64,000 nucleotides of DNA from Sulfitobacter sp. S190. GTDB lineage: Bacteria; Pseudomonadota; Alphaproteobacteria; Rhodobacterales; Rhodobacteraceae. Location: the NCBI RefSeq assembly GCF_025141935.1, contig NZ_CP081120.1, positions 1,798,001 to 1,862,000 of the forward strand, given 5' to 3'. A program made the translations under genes and the position numbers. Positions 35,267 through 43,223 of this stretch are shown piece after piece. How positions within the stretch are numbered: position 1 is the stretch's first letter; the number at the start of each line of letters is the position of its first letter. The notes under the pieces were generated by a model. It did no database searches. It was not told the origin of the DNA and was given only the letters and a program-made list of their open reading frames with translations.

Positions 35267-35872
35267 ATGATCCGTACACTCGCTATCGCAGCCAGCCTCT
35301 GCGCGCTGCCCACCGCCTTTTTCGCACAGACCCTCGCCACGGAGCTTGCCGATCCCGCGTCCTTTGACGCGATCGAGGACGACGACGCACGCGCTGCCGC
35401 CCTGTTCGAGGAAATGGCCAAAGTCATCACGCACCCGCGGTGCATGAATTGCCATCCTGTGGGCAACGGTCCGCTGCAAGGTGACAACATGACAGCGCAC
35501 CAGCCGCCCGTGGTGCGTGGTCCCGCCGACATGGGCGCGATCGGCATGCAATGCACGACCTGTCACGGTGCGGAAAACGTGTCGTACTCGGGTGCCGAGG
35601 GGTCCATACCGGGCCACACGCCGTGGGCGCTGGCCCCCCTGTCCATGGGCTGGACCGGACTGACGGTTGCCGAAATCTGTGCGCAGATCAAGGATCCGGC
35701 GCGCAATGGTGATCGTTCCCTCGCCGACATCCACGAGCACAATGCCGAAGACGGACTGGTCGGCTGGGCGTGGGAACCCGGTGATGGACGCACCCCCGCC
35801 CCCGGCACGCAAGAACAGTTCGGCGCGCTCACGCAGGCATGGATCGACGCTGGCGCCGCCTGCCCCAGCTGA
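35267..35872 (+). CDS. Diheme c-type cytochrome, probable electron acceptor of the hydroxylase
   Basis: ATG 35267 gives 201 residues starting with a signal peptide (MIRTLAIAASLCALPTAFFAQ). Two haem-binding sites are visible, CMNCH at 59-63 and CTTCH at 96-100. The C-terminal part is rich in tryptophan and proline, with no third CxxCH. Its place as last gene of the operon fits a periplasmic cytochrome that takes electrons from the hydroxylase and passes them to the respiratory chain, as in IorAB- or AldFGH-like systems. Confidence 0.88.
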   Translation: MIRTLAIAASLCALPTAFFAQTLATELADPASFDAIEDDDARAAALFEEMAKVITHPRCMNCHPVGNGPLQGDNMTAHQPPVVRGPADMGAIGMQCTTCHGAENVSYSGAEGSIPGHTPWALAPLSMGWTGLTVAEICAQIKDPARNGDRSLADIHEHNAEDGLVGWAWEPGDGRTPAPGTQEQFGALTQAWIDAGAACPS

Positions 35873-35882
35873 ATACAGCCAC

Positions 35883-35910
35883 CTCCGGCAGGGCATAATT
35901 CCTGCCGGAG
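35883..35910. terminator. Bidirectional terminator-like hairpin
   Basis: A perfect 10-bp stem (CTCCGGCAGG 35883-35892, CCTGCCGGAG 35901-35910, loop of 8) lies between the convergent cytochrome and GlxA-type genes. No strong T-run follows on either strand. Confidence 0.55.
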
Positions 35911-35914
35911 CCCA

Positions 35915-36868
35915 TCACCCGAATGCGGCGGCGTACTCGACCGGGTGCACACCGAAACGGCGCATGAACGCACGCCGCATCCGTTGCATGTCACCAAAAC
36001 CGCTTTGTGCCGCGACCCGCTTGAGCGGAACACCGTCCAAAAGCAGACCGCGCGCGTGATCGATCCGCACCTTTTCCACGAACTGCGCAGGGGATTGGGA
36101 CAGCTCTTTGTTGAAATGGCGGGCCAGTGTCCGTGCGTTCATGCCGGCCTGCGTCGCCATATCACTCATGCGCCATGGCTGCGCAGGGTCGGCGACAATC
36201 CGTTCGATCAAGCGCGCCAGCGTTGCATCGCCTGTGAATTGCGCGGTCAAATGCATGGCATACTGGCTTTGACCGCCAGTCCGCCGAAGCTGCACCACCA
36301 ACTCGCGTGCCACTTGCAGCGCGACATCGACACCACAGTCCGACCGGATCATCGAAAGCGCCAGATCAATGCCGGTACTGACACCCGCCGACGTGTAGAT
36401 CCTGTCGTTACGGGTACAGATACGGTCGAGATCCCACAGAACCGACGGATACCGCGCAGTGTCGGCTGCCCGTGACCAATGGGTTGTGGCAGGCAAGCCA
36501 TCAAGCACGCCAGCGCTCGCAAGCACCAGCGCGCCCGAACAGATACTGATGATCCGCGCCGGCGACTCCACTTGAACGATTGCCTCCAACACCCTGCAAT
36601 TATTCAATAATGCGTCCACGCCAATGCCGCCCGGTACCAGCAAATCATCACGCGGCGAAATTTCATCAAGGGCAGCATCTGCCCGAAGTCCGAGCCCGCA
36701 GCAGCTTGTCACGGGCCGTCCATCGACGGACACAAACCGCAAAATGTAATGTTTCTTTTCCCGCCATATTGCGCTGTGAAAAGCCTGCACCGGTCCGGCA
36801 ACGTCGAGACTGTTGACGCCATCGAAGAGCAGAACGTTGATGCGACGCGGTCGAAGATGTGTGTCCAT
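35915..36868 (-). CDS. GlxA-type AraC-family regulator (DJ-1/PfpI sensor domain)
   Basis: This 317-residue regulator has an N-terminal DJ-1/PfpI-like domain (INVLLFDGVNSLDVAGPVQAF, then the nucleophile-elbow segment ISICSGALVLASAG with its cysteine) and a C-terminal AraC double helix-turn-helix (WRMSDMATQAGMNARTLARHFNKELSQSP and VAAQSGFGDMQRMRRAFMRRFG). I choose ATG 36868; the frame runs further upstream across the divergent promoter. It diverges from an MFS gene across 79 nt and probably controls it, and perhaps the hydroxylase operon. Confidence 0.9.
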   Translation of the reverse strand: MDTHLRPRRINVLLFDGVNSLDVAGPVQAFHSAIWREKKHYILRFVSVDGRPVTSCCGLGLRADAALDEISPRDDLLVPGGIGVDALLNNCRVLEAIVQVESPARIISICSGALVLASAGVLDGLPATTHWSRAADTARYPSVLWDLDRICTRNDRIYTSAGVSTGIDLALSMIRSDCGVDVALQVARELVVQLRRTGGQSQYAMHLTAQFTGDATLARLIERIVADPAQPWRMSDMATQAGMNARTLARHFNKELSQSPAQFVEKVRIDHARGLLLDGVPLKRVAAQSGFGDMQRMRRAFMRRFGVHPVEYAAAFG

Positions 36869-36914
36869 TTTTGACGCCAGATTGACATATCGGACATCCT
36901 TGATCCGCGATAGG

Positions 36915-36929
36915 GTCAACTCTGTCAAC
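36915..36929. promoter_or_regulatory. Tandem GTCAAC repeats in the glxA-like/MFS promoter
   Basis: GTCAAC occurs at 36915-36920 and 36924-36929, separated by 3 nt, in the 79-nt space between the divergent regulator and MFS genes. Direct repeats suit AraC-family binding. The half-sites are short, so chance is possible. Confidence 0.3.
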
Positions 36930-36947
36930 CTTATCGAGAGCCATTTC

Positions 36948-38135
36948 ATGCAACAGCCGACCGCGATCCACCCTCTCAACTTTATCGGCTTGATCACGGC
37001 GAACACGGTGCTGGGCTCTGCCATGCCGATGCTGATCATTCTGGGCGGACTTGCCGGGCTGATGCTCGCGCCGACAACGGCGCTTGCCACCCTGCCCGCG
37101 TCGCTCCAGACCCTTGCCGGTCTTTTCGCGGCCGCTCCGTTTTCGCTGCTGATGGGCAGGCTGGGACGGCGCAGCGGATTTGCAATTGGTGCGCTTTGTG
37201 CAACTGGCGGGTCGGTCCTTGCCGTCTGGGCGCTGATGAATGGTAGTTTCTGGGCGCTTTGTGTGGCGCATCTGGCTTTCGGGGCGGCGATTGCAAGCTA
37301 CCAGTTCTTCCGCTTTGCCGCGGCCGAGGTCGTGACCGCAAGCTGGCAGCCGGTGGCGATCTCCCTTATGCTGACCTCCGGTTTGATTGCGGCTTTCGCG
37401 GGTCCGCAGCTTTTTATCGTTACCCGCGACTCCTTGGCACCCGTGCCGCTCGCCGGTGCCTATGCGGCGATCGGAGTTTTGTCGCTCGTCGGGGTGATCC
37501 CGCTTTTGATCGTGCGAGTCCCCCCGCCGGTGGTCACCCCGCCGCAGACCATCGCCGAGCGACTGGCCGGTCTGGTCATCCTGCGGCGCCCGGCTGTGCG
37601 CAACGCGGTGGTATTGGGCGCGGTATCGCAAGGGGTGATGGTGTTCTTGATGGTTCCGACACCGCTTGCGATGATCGGCTGCGGTTTGTCCGACGTCATG
37701 GCCGGCGACGTGATCCGCTGGCATGTCGTGGCCATGTTTGCGCCGAGCTTTGTGACCGGCTTCATCATCCGTAAATTTGGTGCCCAGCGTGTTGCGCTGA
37801 CGGGGCTGATGCTCTTGGCGATTGCTGCGGCGGCGGCGATGGCCGGGCTGATGCCGATCCATTTCTACCTGTCGCTCATCCTCTTGGGGGTTGGATGGAA
37901 CTTCGGTTTCATCGGGGCCACGACGCTTCTGACCGCAGCCGTGGCCGACACCGAAAAACCGATGGTCCAGGGTGTGAATGATACCGTTATTGCGCTGGTA
38001 TCCACGCTTTGCGCCTTTGCGGCCGGCGCGTTGGTTGCTGGTCTGGGATGGACAATCCTCGCCGCGGTTGCGCTTGGCCTCGTGCTGGCTGGCGCTATCG
38101 CATCGGTCCGTACTTCGGAACACACCGTTGGCTAG
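36948..38135 (+). CDS. Major facilitator superfamily transporter
   Basis: This 395-residue protein has about twelve hydrophobic segments and the MFS loop motif LLMGRLGRRSGFAIGAL after the second. ATG 36948 preceded by GAGAG gives the standard start; the frame extends upstream in non-membrane sequence that I reject. The proton-coupled drug-efflux or metabolite-transport subfamily cannot be told apart here. It diverges from the GlxA-type regulator. Confidence 0.85.
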   Translation: MQQPTAIHPLNFIGLITANTVLGSAMPMLIILGGLAGLMLAPTTALATLPASLQTLAGLFAAAPFSLLMGRLGRRSGFAIGALCATGGSVLAVWALMNGSFWALCVAHLAFGAAIASYQFFRFAAAEVVTASWQPVAISLMLTSGLIAAFAGPQLFIVTRDSLAPVPLAGAYAAIGVLSLVGVIPLLIVRVPPPVVTPPQTIAERLAGLVILRRPAVRNAVVLGAVSQGVMVFLMVPTPLAMIGCGLSDVMAGDVIRWHVVAMFAPSFVTGFIIRKFGAQRVALTGLMLLAIAAAAAMAGLMPIHFYLSLILLGVGWNFGFIGATTLLTAAVADTEKPMVQGVNDTVIALVSTLCAFAAGALVAGLGWTILAAVALGLVLAGAIASVRTSEHTVG

Positions 38136-38275
38136 CTTGGCACCGACACCACCAAAACGCGAATTTTCACGATCACCCCATTACGATAAGAGGTTGTTAA
38201 CGCTACTTAATAATTTCTAGGCGCGCCTGTGCAAATAAACTATTCTCGCGATAAGTGTGGGGTGGGAATGTTCGT

Positions 38276-39634
38276 ATGGTGGCACCGGTATTGTCGAACC
38301 AAGATGCAAATATATCGGCAGACGAAACGGAGACACTGCGCACGCTGAACGCGTTCGCCGTTGACCTGATTTCGATCCCGAACGTTGATGATCTGTTCTG
38401 GCATGTGGCGCAGAACGTCGTGGGCCGCCTGAATTTCCTCGATTGCGTGATCTATCGTGCGTCAGAAGACCAGACTGAGCTGGTTCAGGTCGCCGCACTG
38501 GGGGAAAAAAACCCGTTCGGGCGCAGCATTCTCAATCCGCTCAAAATTCCGTTTGGCGAAGGCATCACCGGAAAAGTCGCGCAAAGCCGCGAAGCCATCA
38601 TCATCGAAGATCTGAAGAGCGACGACGACTACATTCCCGACACGCAGCTCGCCCGCTCGGAGATTTGCGTGCCGTTGGTGTGCCGCAACCGCGTGGTCGG
38701 CGTCATTGACAGCGAACACCCCATGCCCCGCGCCTTCGGCGAGGCGGAACTGGAGGTTCTGCAGACCATCGCCGCCATGACCAGCGCGAAACTTGAGTTG
38801 CTGGCGGAGGCGGAACGCTCTGCGCAGCGCTACACTGACATGGTCGCATCCCATGCCCGTCTGAGCGAAGAAATCACCAACCGCAAAGCGCTCGAGGAAG
38901 AATTGCACAATGCGCGCAAACTCGAAGCGATCGGCCGTTTGACGGGTAAATTTGCGCATGAGTTCAACAATCTGCTTACGGTCGTATCGGGAAATCTGGA
39001 ATTGCTCGAAGATGCGGTCACGGACCCGGACGCAGTGCAAAGCTGGCAGGACGCCACACAGGCCGCATCGCGGGGAAGCAAGCTGATACAGGATATGCTC
39101 ACCTTCTCGCGGCGCACCCGTCTGACACCGCAAACAGCCAACCTCAACGAGGTCATTGCAATGACGGTGTCGCAGATCAGCGGACAAACAGGTCAGAGTT
39201 TTGACCTGCAGCTCTCGGAAGAGCCGTGTTTTGCCGATGTCGACACCTCGATTTTCGAGGACGCCCTTCAGAACCTCATTGCAAACGCGCAAGACGCGAT
39301 GCCGCAAGGAGGACGTATTCAGGTGCGCACCGAGAACATCCGGCACAGGTTGAACGACAGGCGCCCTGTTGTCAGCGACTTGTCACTGGGCGACTACGTG
39401 CGGGTCTGTGTCACGGATGACGGCGTCGGCATTCCCGCGCAGGAAGTCGCCACGATATTCGATCCCTTCTATTCGACCAAAGCCGTGGGTGCGGGCTCCG
39501 GACTTGGTCTTTCCATGACACTGGGCTTTGTCCAGCAGTCCGGCGGCACGATCGAAGTACATACTCAGGAAGGAAAGGGAACCGCGATCTGCCTCTACTT
39601 CCCCTCCGTCACACCCAAAGCAACGATTTATTAA
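38276..39634 (+). CDS. GAF-domain sensor histidine kinase
   Basis: ATG 38276 gives 452 residues; an in-frame GTG 21 nt upstream is an alternative. Residues 25-170 form a GAF domain, 175-215 a coiled coil, and the phospho-accepting histidine is H228 in GKFAHEFNNLL. The ATP-binding domain follows with N-box NLIANAQDAMPQGG, DDGVGIP, the F-box FDPFYSTK and GSGLGLSM. There is no membrane segment, so it is cytoplasmic. There is no receiver domain and no response regulator gene nearby, so its partner is unknown. The oxygenase gene starts 39 nt downstream. Confidence 0.9.
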   Translation: MVAPVLSNQDANISADETETLRTLNAFAVDLISIPNVDDLFWHVAQNVVGRLNFLDCVIYRASEDQTELVQVAALGEKNPFGRSILNPLKIPFGEGITGKVAQSREAIIIEDLKSDDDYIPDTQLARSEICVPLVCRNRVVGVIDSEHPMPRAFGEAELEVLQTIAAMTSAKLELLAEAERSAQRYTDMVASHARLSEEITNRKALEEELHNARKLEAIGRLTGKFAHEFNNLLTVVSGNLELLEDAVTDPDAVQSWQDATQAASRGSKLIQDMLTFSRRTRLTPQTANLNEVIAMTVSQISGQTGQSFDLQLSEEPCFADVDTSIFEDALQNLIANAQDAMPQGGRIQVRTENIRHRLNDRRPVVSDLSLGDYVRVCVTDDGVGIPAQEVATIFDPFYSTKAVGAGSGLGLSMTLGFVQQSGGTIEVHTQEGKGTAICLYFPSVTPKATIY

Positions 39635-39673
39635 CCACGAACCGTGCAGAAATAAGAACGGGTAACTGGGGGG

Positions 39674-40738
39674 ATGAGTATGTTGAAACTCAAGACGATT
39701 ACTGACGAAGAATCCGGACCTTTTCCACTCATTTCAGTGCGCGGATTGTTGTCGGGAAACAGATCCGAATTCATGGCCGCAGCAGACGCAATGGGCTATG
39801 CGGCACGGACGAGCGGATTTTTCAGAATATGCGATCACGGCATCGACGCGGACCTGATCGAGGCGACCTACCGGGAGGCGAAACGGTTCTTCGCCCAGTC
39901 TGACGAGGACAAGCAGCGGTACTATATCGGCAAGAGCACCAATCATCGGGGCTATGTTCCGTTCACCGAAAAGGGAGATTACCCCGACGAGGTACATCGC
40001 AGTTACGAAGCCTTCGACATGGGGCTGGATCTGCCCCACAACGACCCTGATTATATCGCGGGCAACCGTGTTCTGGGACCGAATGTCTGGCCTGACCTGC
40101 CGGGGTTCAAACAGGTGGTCGGTGGCTATTACGGTCGCGTTTCCGCATTGGGGCGGCTGATCTGTTCGGGGCTCGAGGCGCATTTGCAATTGCCGCGCGG
40201 CGCAATGACCGGACAGATGACCAAGCCGATTTCGCAACTGCGCCTGCTGCACTACGTCCGCCAGAAGCAGACGATCAACCACCAGTCGGTCAATATGGGC
40301 GCGCATACCGATTATGAATGTCTGACCCTGTTGCATACACGCAATGAAGGGCTGCAGGTCATGACAAAACAGGACCAGTGGGTGGACGTTCCTCTGGACC
40401 GCAGCGCGCTCGTCGTGAATATTGGCGATATGCTAGAGGCATGGAGCAATGGGCAATTTCGCTCGACGCCGCACCGTGTTCTCAATCTGAGCCCCGAGCG
40501 GTATTCCCTGCCCTATTTTGTGGCAACCAATTACGACACAGTCATCAAGCCATTTGAGCAAACATTGAAGCAAGGCCAATCAAGCATGTATAAACCTATC
40601 AGAGCGGGCGCACATCTGGAGCGGATGTTGATGCGCGATTTTCCGTATCTGCGCCACCAGAGCGAAACACAGTCTGCGAAAGCTGCTGCCGGTATCCAGA
40701 ACCCGTTCGAGCAAAGGCTGACCGCCGGTCATTCCTGA
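39674..40738 (+). CDS. 2-oxoglutarate/Fe(II)-dependent oxygenase, isopenicillin N synthase family
   Basis: This 354-residue enzyme shows the N-terminal DIOX_N region (SGFFRICDHGIDADLIEATYREAKRFF) and the iron-binding triad H211, D213 and H267 (GAHTDYE and STPHRV), followed by the 2-oxoglutarate-binding arginine in ERYSLPYF. Members hydroxylate or desaturate small molecules, or produce ethylene; the substrate is not predictable. The LysE-type exporter begins 4 nt after its stop, suggesting that its product or a related amino acid is exported. Confidence 0.88.
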   Translation: MSMLKLKTITDEESGPFPLISVRGLLSGNRSEFMAAADAMGYAARTSGFFRICDHGIDADLIEATYREAKRFFAQSDEDKQRYYIGKSTNHRGYVPFTEKGDYPDEVHRSYEAFDMGLDLPHNDPDYIAGNRVLGPNVWPDLPGFKQVVGGYYGRVSALGRLICSGLEAHLQLPRGAMTGQMTKPISQLRLLHYVRQKQTINHQSVNMGAHTDYECLTLLHTRNEGLQVMTKQDQWVDVPLDRSALVVNIGDMLEAWSNGQFRSTPHRVLNLSPERYSLPYFVATNYDTVIKPFEQTLKQGQSSMYKPIRAGAHLERMLMRDFPYLRHQSETQSAKAAAGIQNPFEQRLTAGHS

Positions 40739-40741
40739 AAC

Positions 40742-41395
40742 ATGCCAACTGTCGATACAATAATTGCCGTCCTCGTGGCCGGGCTGTTGCTGAGCGCGAC
40801 ACCCGGCCCGTCAATGTTCTATGTCCTGTCGCGCAGTGTTGGCCAAAGCCGCGCGGCGGGTCTGGCCTCCGCCCTCGGTCTGGCGCTGGGCGGAATGGTT
40901 CTGGCTGTTGCGACTGCCGTCGGTCTGGGTGCGCTCTTTCGTGAATTTCCCGGATTGGTCACCACCCTGCGATACGTCGGATCGGCCTACCTGATCTGGC
41001 TGGGCATCGGGATCGTGCGCGATTCAATGGTTGATGTGACCCAAGACCTTCACATCACCGCCGTGCGCAAACGGCCGTTTTTAGGTATTGTCTGGCAGGG
41101 CGTTCTTGTCGAATTGCTCAATCCCAAAACGGTACTTTTTTTCGCGGCGTTCCTGCCGCCCTTTGTCGACAACAGTGCCGGAACGTTGTCGAGCACGGAC
41201 ATACAGCTGCAATTGCTGGTGTTGGGCTTGCTTGTCCCGCTGACCGCAATCCCTTCGGATATTCTCGTGGCATTCATGGGGGGCAGCATGATCAAGAGCT
41301 ACCGCGCCAACCCTGCCTTGCGCAAAGCGTTCGGATGGATCGGCGGTCTGTGCCTAATCGCGATCGCCATCAATCTGCACACCGGTTTCATCTGA
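40742..41395 (+). CDS. LysE family amino-acid exporter
   Basis: This 217-residue membrane protein has the family start VLVAGLLLSATPGPSMFYVLSRSVGQSRAAG and six hydrophobic segments, with VELLNPKTVLFFAAFLPPFV in the middle. LysE/RhtB proteins export amino acids or derivatives such as homoserine lactone. It overlaps functionally, by tight spacing of 4 nt, with the oxygenase gene upstream. Confidence 0.88.
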   Translation: MPTVDTIIAVLVAGLLLSATPGPSMFYVLSRSVGQSRAAGLASALGLALGGMVLAVATAVGLGALFREFPGLVTTLRYVGSAYLIWLGIGIVRDSMVDVTQDLHITAVRKRPFLGIVWQGVLVELLNPKTVLFFAAFLPPFVDNSAGTLSSTDIQLQLLVLGLLVPLTAIPSDILVAFMGGSMIKSYRANPALRKAFGWIGGLCLIAIAINLHTGFI

Positions 41396-41453
41396 AATCA
41401 CGGCAAAAGCGAGATCAAAAAATTGGTGTTGCGGAGATGATCCTCTGGATCAT

Positions 41454-41537
41454 TGGTACCCAAGGCCGGACTCGAACCGGCACGCCTCGCGGCGGGGGAT
41501 TTTGAATCCCCTGCGTCTACCATTCCGCCACTTGGGC
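41454..41537 (-). tRNA. tRNA-Leu, anticodon CAA
   Basis: Read on the minus strand, the gene has a 7-bp acceptor stem (GCCCAAG/CTTGGGT with one G-U pair), a D arm, an anticodon stem GGGGA/TCCCC with loop TTCAAAA (anticodon CAA, reading UUG), a class II variable arm, and a T arm with GGTTCGAGTCC. The CCA end is encoded. It is the only RNA gene found and is alone between LysE and YqaA genes. Confidence 0.95.
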
Positions 41538-41658
41538 ACTGGGTGTGAATTAACGCGACTGACCGCGGGGGGCAAGCGCAAACTGGCACGCAGACCTCTT
41601 GACCCCACAGTCGCTTCATGGTGTGCCTGCAAGGGACCAAACCGGCGAAAGGCGCGAC

Positions 41659-42237
41659 ATGATCCAACGGCTCTACGACTGGACGCTGAGCTTGGCGCAC
41701 CACCCCCACGCCCTTTGGGTGCTGGCGTTTATCGCCTTCATCGAAAGCTCCGTTTTTCCCATTCCACCTGACATTTTGATGATCCCGATGATCATCGCCC
41801 GCCCGAACCGCGCCTTTCTGATCGCGGGTGTCGCCTTGGTCGCGTCGGTCCTCGGGGGGCTCTTGGGGTATGCGATCGGCGCGCTCGCTTTCGAGGCCAT
41901 CGGCCAGCCGATCCTTACTGCGCTGGGCAAGACTGACGCCATGTCCGAATTCGCCACGCGGTTCAACGATCTGGGTTTCTGGGCGGTGCTGACCGCGGGG
42001 GTAACGCCATTCCCCTACAAAGTCATCACCATCATGTCCGGTTGGACGGCCATGCCGCTTGCGACGTTCATCGCCACCTCCATTCTGGCGCGTGGTCTGC
42101 GGTTTTTCATCGTCGCGGGCCTTCTGTGGTATTTCGGCGCTCCGATCCGCGCTTTCATCGAAAAACGGTTGGGCCTGATGTTTACGCTCGCAATCGCATT
42201 GCTTGTGGGCGGCTTTTTCCTGGTGAAATTTCTATGA
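41659..42237 (+). CDS. YqaA/DedA-like SNARE-associated membrane protein
   Basis: This 192-residue membrane protein resembles YqaA, a short branch of the DedA/VTT family. It has four or five hydrophobic segments and the segment FIAFIESSVFPIPPDILMIPMIIARP, typical of the N-terminus, and TPFPYKVITIMSGWTAMP in the conserved middle. DedA relatives translocate lipids across membranes; the role of this branch is unclear. The dsbB start overlaps its stop (ATGA). Confidence 0.85.
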   Translation: MIQRLYDWTLSLAHHPHALWVLAFIAFIESSVFPIPPDILMIPMIIARPNRAFLIAGVALVASVLGGLLGYAIGALAFEAIGQPILTALGKTDAMSEFATRFNDLGFWAVLTAGVTPFPYKVITIMSGWTAMPLATFIATSILARGLRFFIVAGLLWYFGAPIRAFIEKRLGLMFTLAIALLVGGFFLVKFL

Positions 42238-42692
42238 ACGCGCGCACATACATACTGGCCGCGACATGCGGTTCTGCGGCTATATTGCTCGGCGCATTTG
42301 CATTTCAACATCTCGGGGGCCTGCCACCCTGCAAACTGTGTATCTGGCAGCGTTGGCCACATGCAGTTGCAGTTGCGATTGGCTGCGTCGTCCTGCTCAG
42401 TGGACAGATCAGGCTCGCGTGGCTAAGCGCCCTTGCGGCCCTGAGCACCGCCGGGATCGGCTTTTACCATGTCGGCGTCGAACAAGGATGGTGGGAAGGA
42501 CCGTCAAGCTGCACGTCAACGGGCGTGGGCGGGTTGAGCGCCCAGGAGTTGATGGATCAGATCATGGCAGCGCCCCTCGTCCGCTGCGACGACATCGCCT
42601 GGCAATTTATCGGCATCTCGATGGCGGGCTGGAACGCGATACTCTCGCTGGCACTGGCCGCCATATGGATCACGGCGGCGCGGACACGCTAG
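42234..42692 (+). CDS. dsbB: Disulfide bond formation protein B
   Basis: This 152-residue quinone-linked oxidase reoxidises DsbA in the inner membrane. It has four hydrophobic segments and the two redox cysteine pairs: C33 and C36 in PPCKLCIWQRWPH, and C93 and C118 in the second periplasmic loop. It is translationally coupled to the YqaA-like gene. Its TAG stop overlaps the stop of the convergent regulator gene in CTAG. Confidence 0.92.
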   Translation: MNARTYILAATCGSAAILLGAFAFQHLGGLPPCKLCIWQRWPHAVAVAIGCVVLLSGQIRLAWLSALAALSTAGIGFYHVGVEQGWWEGPSSCTSTGVGGLSAQELMDQIMAAPLVRCDDIAWQFIGISMAGWNAILSLALAAIWITAARTR

Positions 42693-43114
42693 GCCTGCTT
42701 TGACGTACTGAGCAGCAGGCTGGTTTCGCTGGCCACCACCCCGTCCAGCTTGCGCACCCGGTCCAGCGCGGTGTCCAGCGCGACGAGCGTGGTGGTGCCA
42801 AGCTCCACGATCAAATCCCAGCGCCCGTTGGTGGAGTGCACGGCGCGGACCTCGGCCATCTGGCCGAGCTGGCGCTTGATCCGCGCCGCGCCGCGCCCTT
42901 CGATACCGATCATCATCAGCGCCCGCACGGGATCCTGCGCGACATCCGCCGCCGTGATGACGCTGAAACCCACGATGTCTCCACGGGTCGTAAGGCGATC
43001 CAGCCGGGATCGGACGGTCGCCCGCGACAAGCCAAGCCGCAGACCAAGGTCCGACAGCGACGCGCGCGCATCATGGCGCAGCGCCGCAACAAGCTGATGA
43101 TCCACATCGTCCAT
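42689..43114 (-). CDS. Lrp/AsnC family transcriptional regulator
   Basis: This 141-residue regulator has an N-terminal helix-turn-helix (LSDLGLRLGLSRATVRSRLDRL, residues 20-41) and a C-terminal RAM ligand-binding domain (VRALMMIGIEGRGAARIKRQL). It diverges from the arginase gene, with a tandem 20-bp repeat in the shared 109-nt promoter. The likely role is control of arginine or ornithine catabolism with an amino acid as effector, and autoregulation. Both roles are inferred from position. Confidence 0.9.
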   Translation of the reverse strand: MDDVDHQLVAALRHDARASLSDLGLRLGLSRATVRSRLDRLTTRGDIVGFSVITAADVAQDPVRALMMIGIEGRGAARIKRQLGQMAEVRAVHSTNGRWDLIVELGTTTLVALDTALDRVRKLDGVVASETSLLLSTSKQA

Positions 43115-43123
43115 TATGATGAC

Positions 43124-43163
43124 CCAAATTGATCAATCTGCCACCAAATTGCGCAAACTGCCC
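43124..43163. promoter_or_regulatory. Two tandem 20-bp operator-like repeats (Lrp/AsnC type)
   Basis: Units at 43124-43143 and 43144-43163 match at 16 of 20 positions and both begin CCAAATTG. Each contains a perfect 8-bp palindrome, TTGATCAA at 43129 and TTGCGCAA at 43149. A period of two helical turns is typical of cooperative Lrp-family binding. The repeats lie 10 nt upstream of the regulator start and 61 nt before the arginase start. Confidence 0.55.
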
Positions 43164-43223
43164 GCTATTTTTACGCCCATTCCGGCGCCTATAGCTAGGG
43201 AAATATCGATGAAGGAGCGTGCA

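Noticed and set aside
36666..38123. 485-codon minus-strand frame opposite the MFS gene
   Set aside because: It has a low-complexity basic and polar composition (many R, Q, H) typical of an antisense frame in GC-rich DNA, while the plus-strand frame is a clear membrane transporter.
41599..41658. Upstream extension of the YqaA-like gene
   Set aside because: The extra 20 residues are polar and precede the real start at 41659, which has AAAGG upstream and a normal membrane-protein N-terminus.
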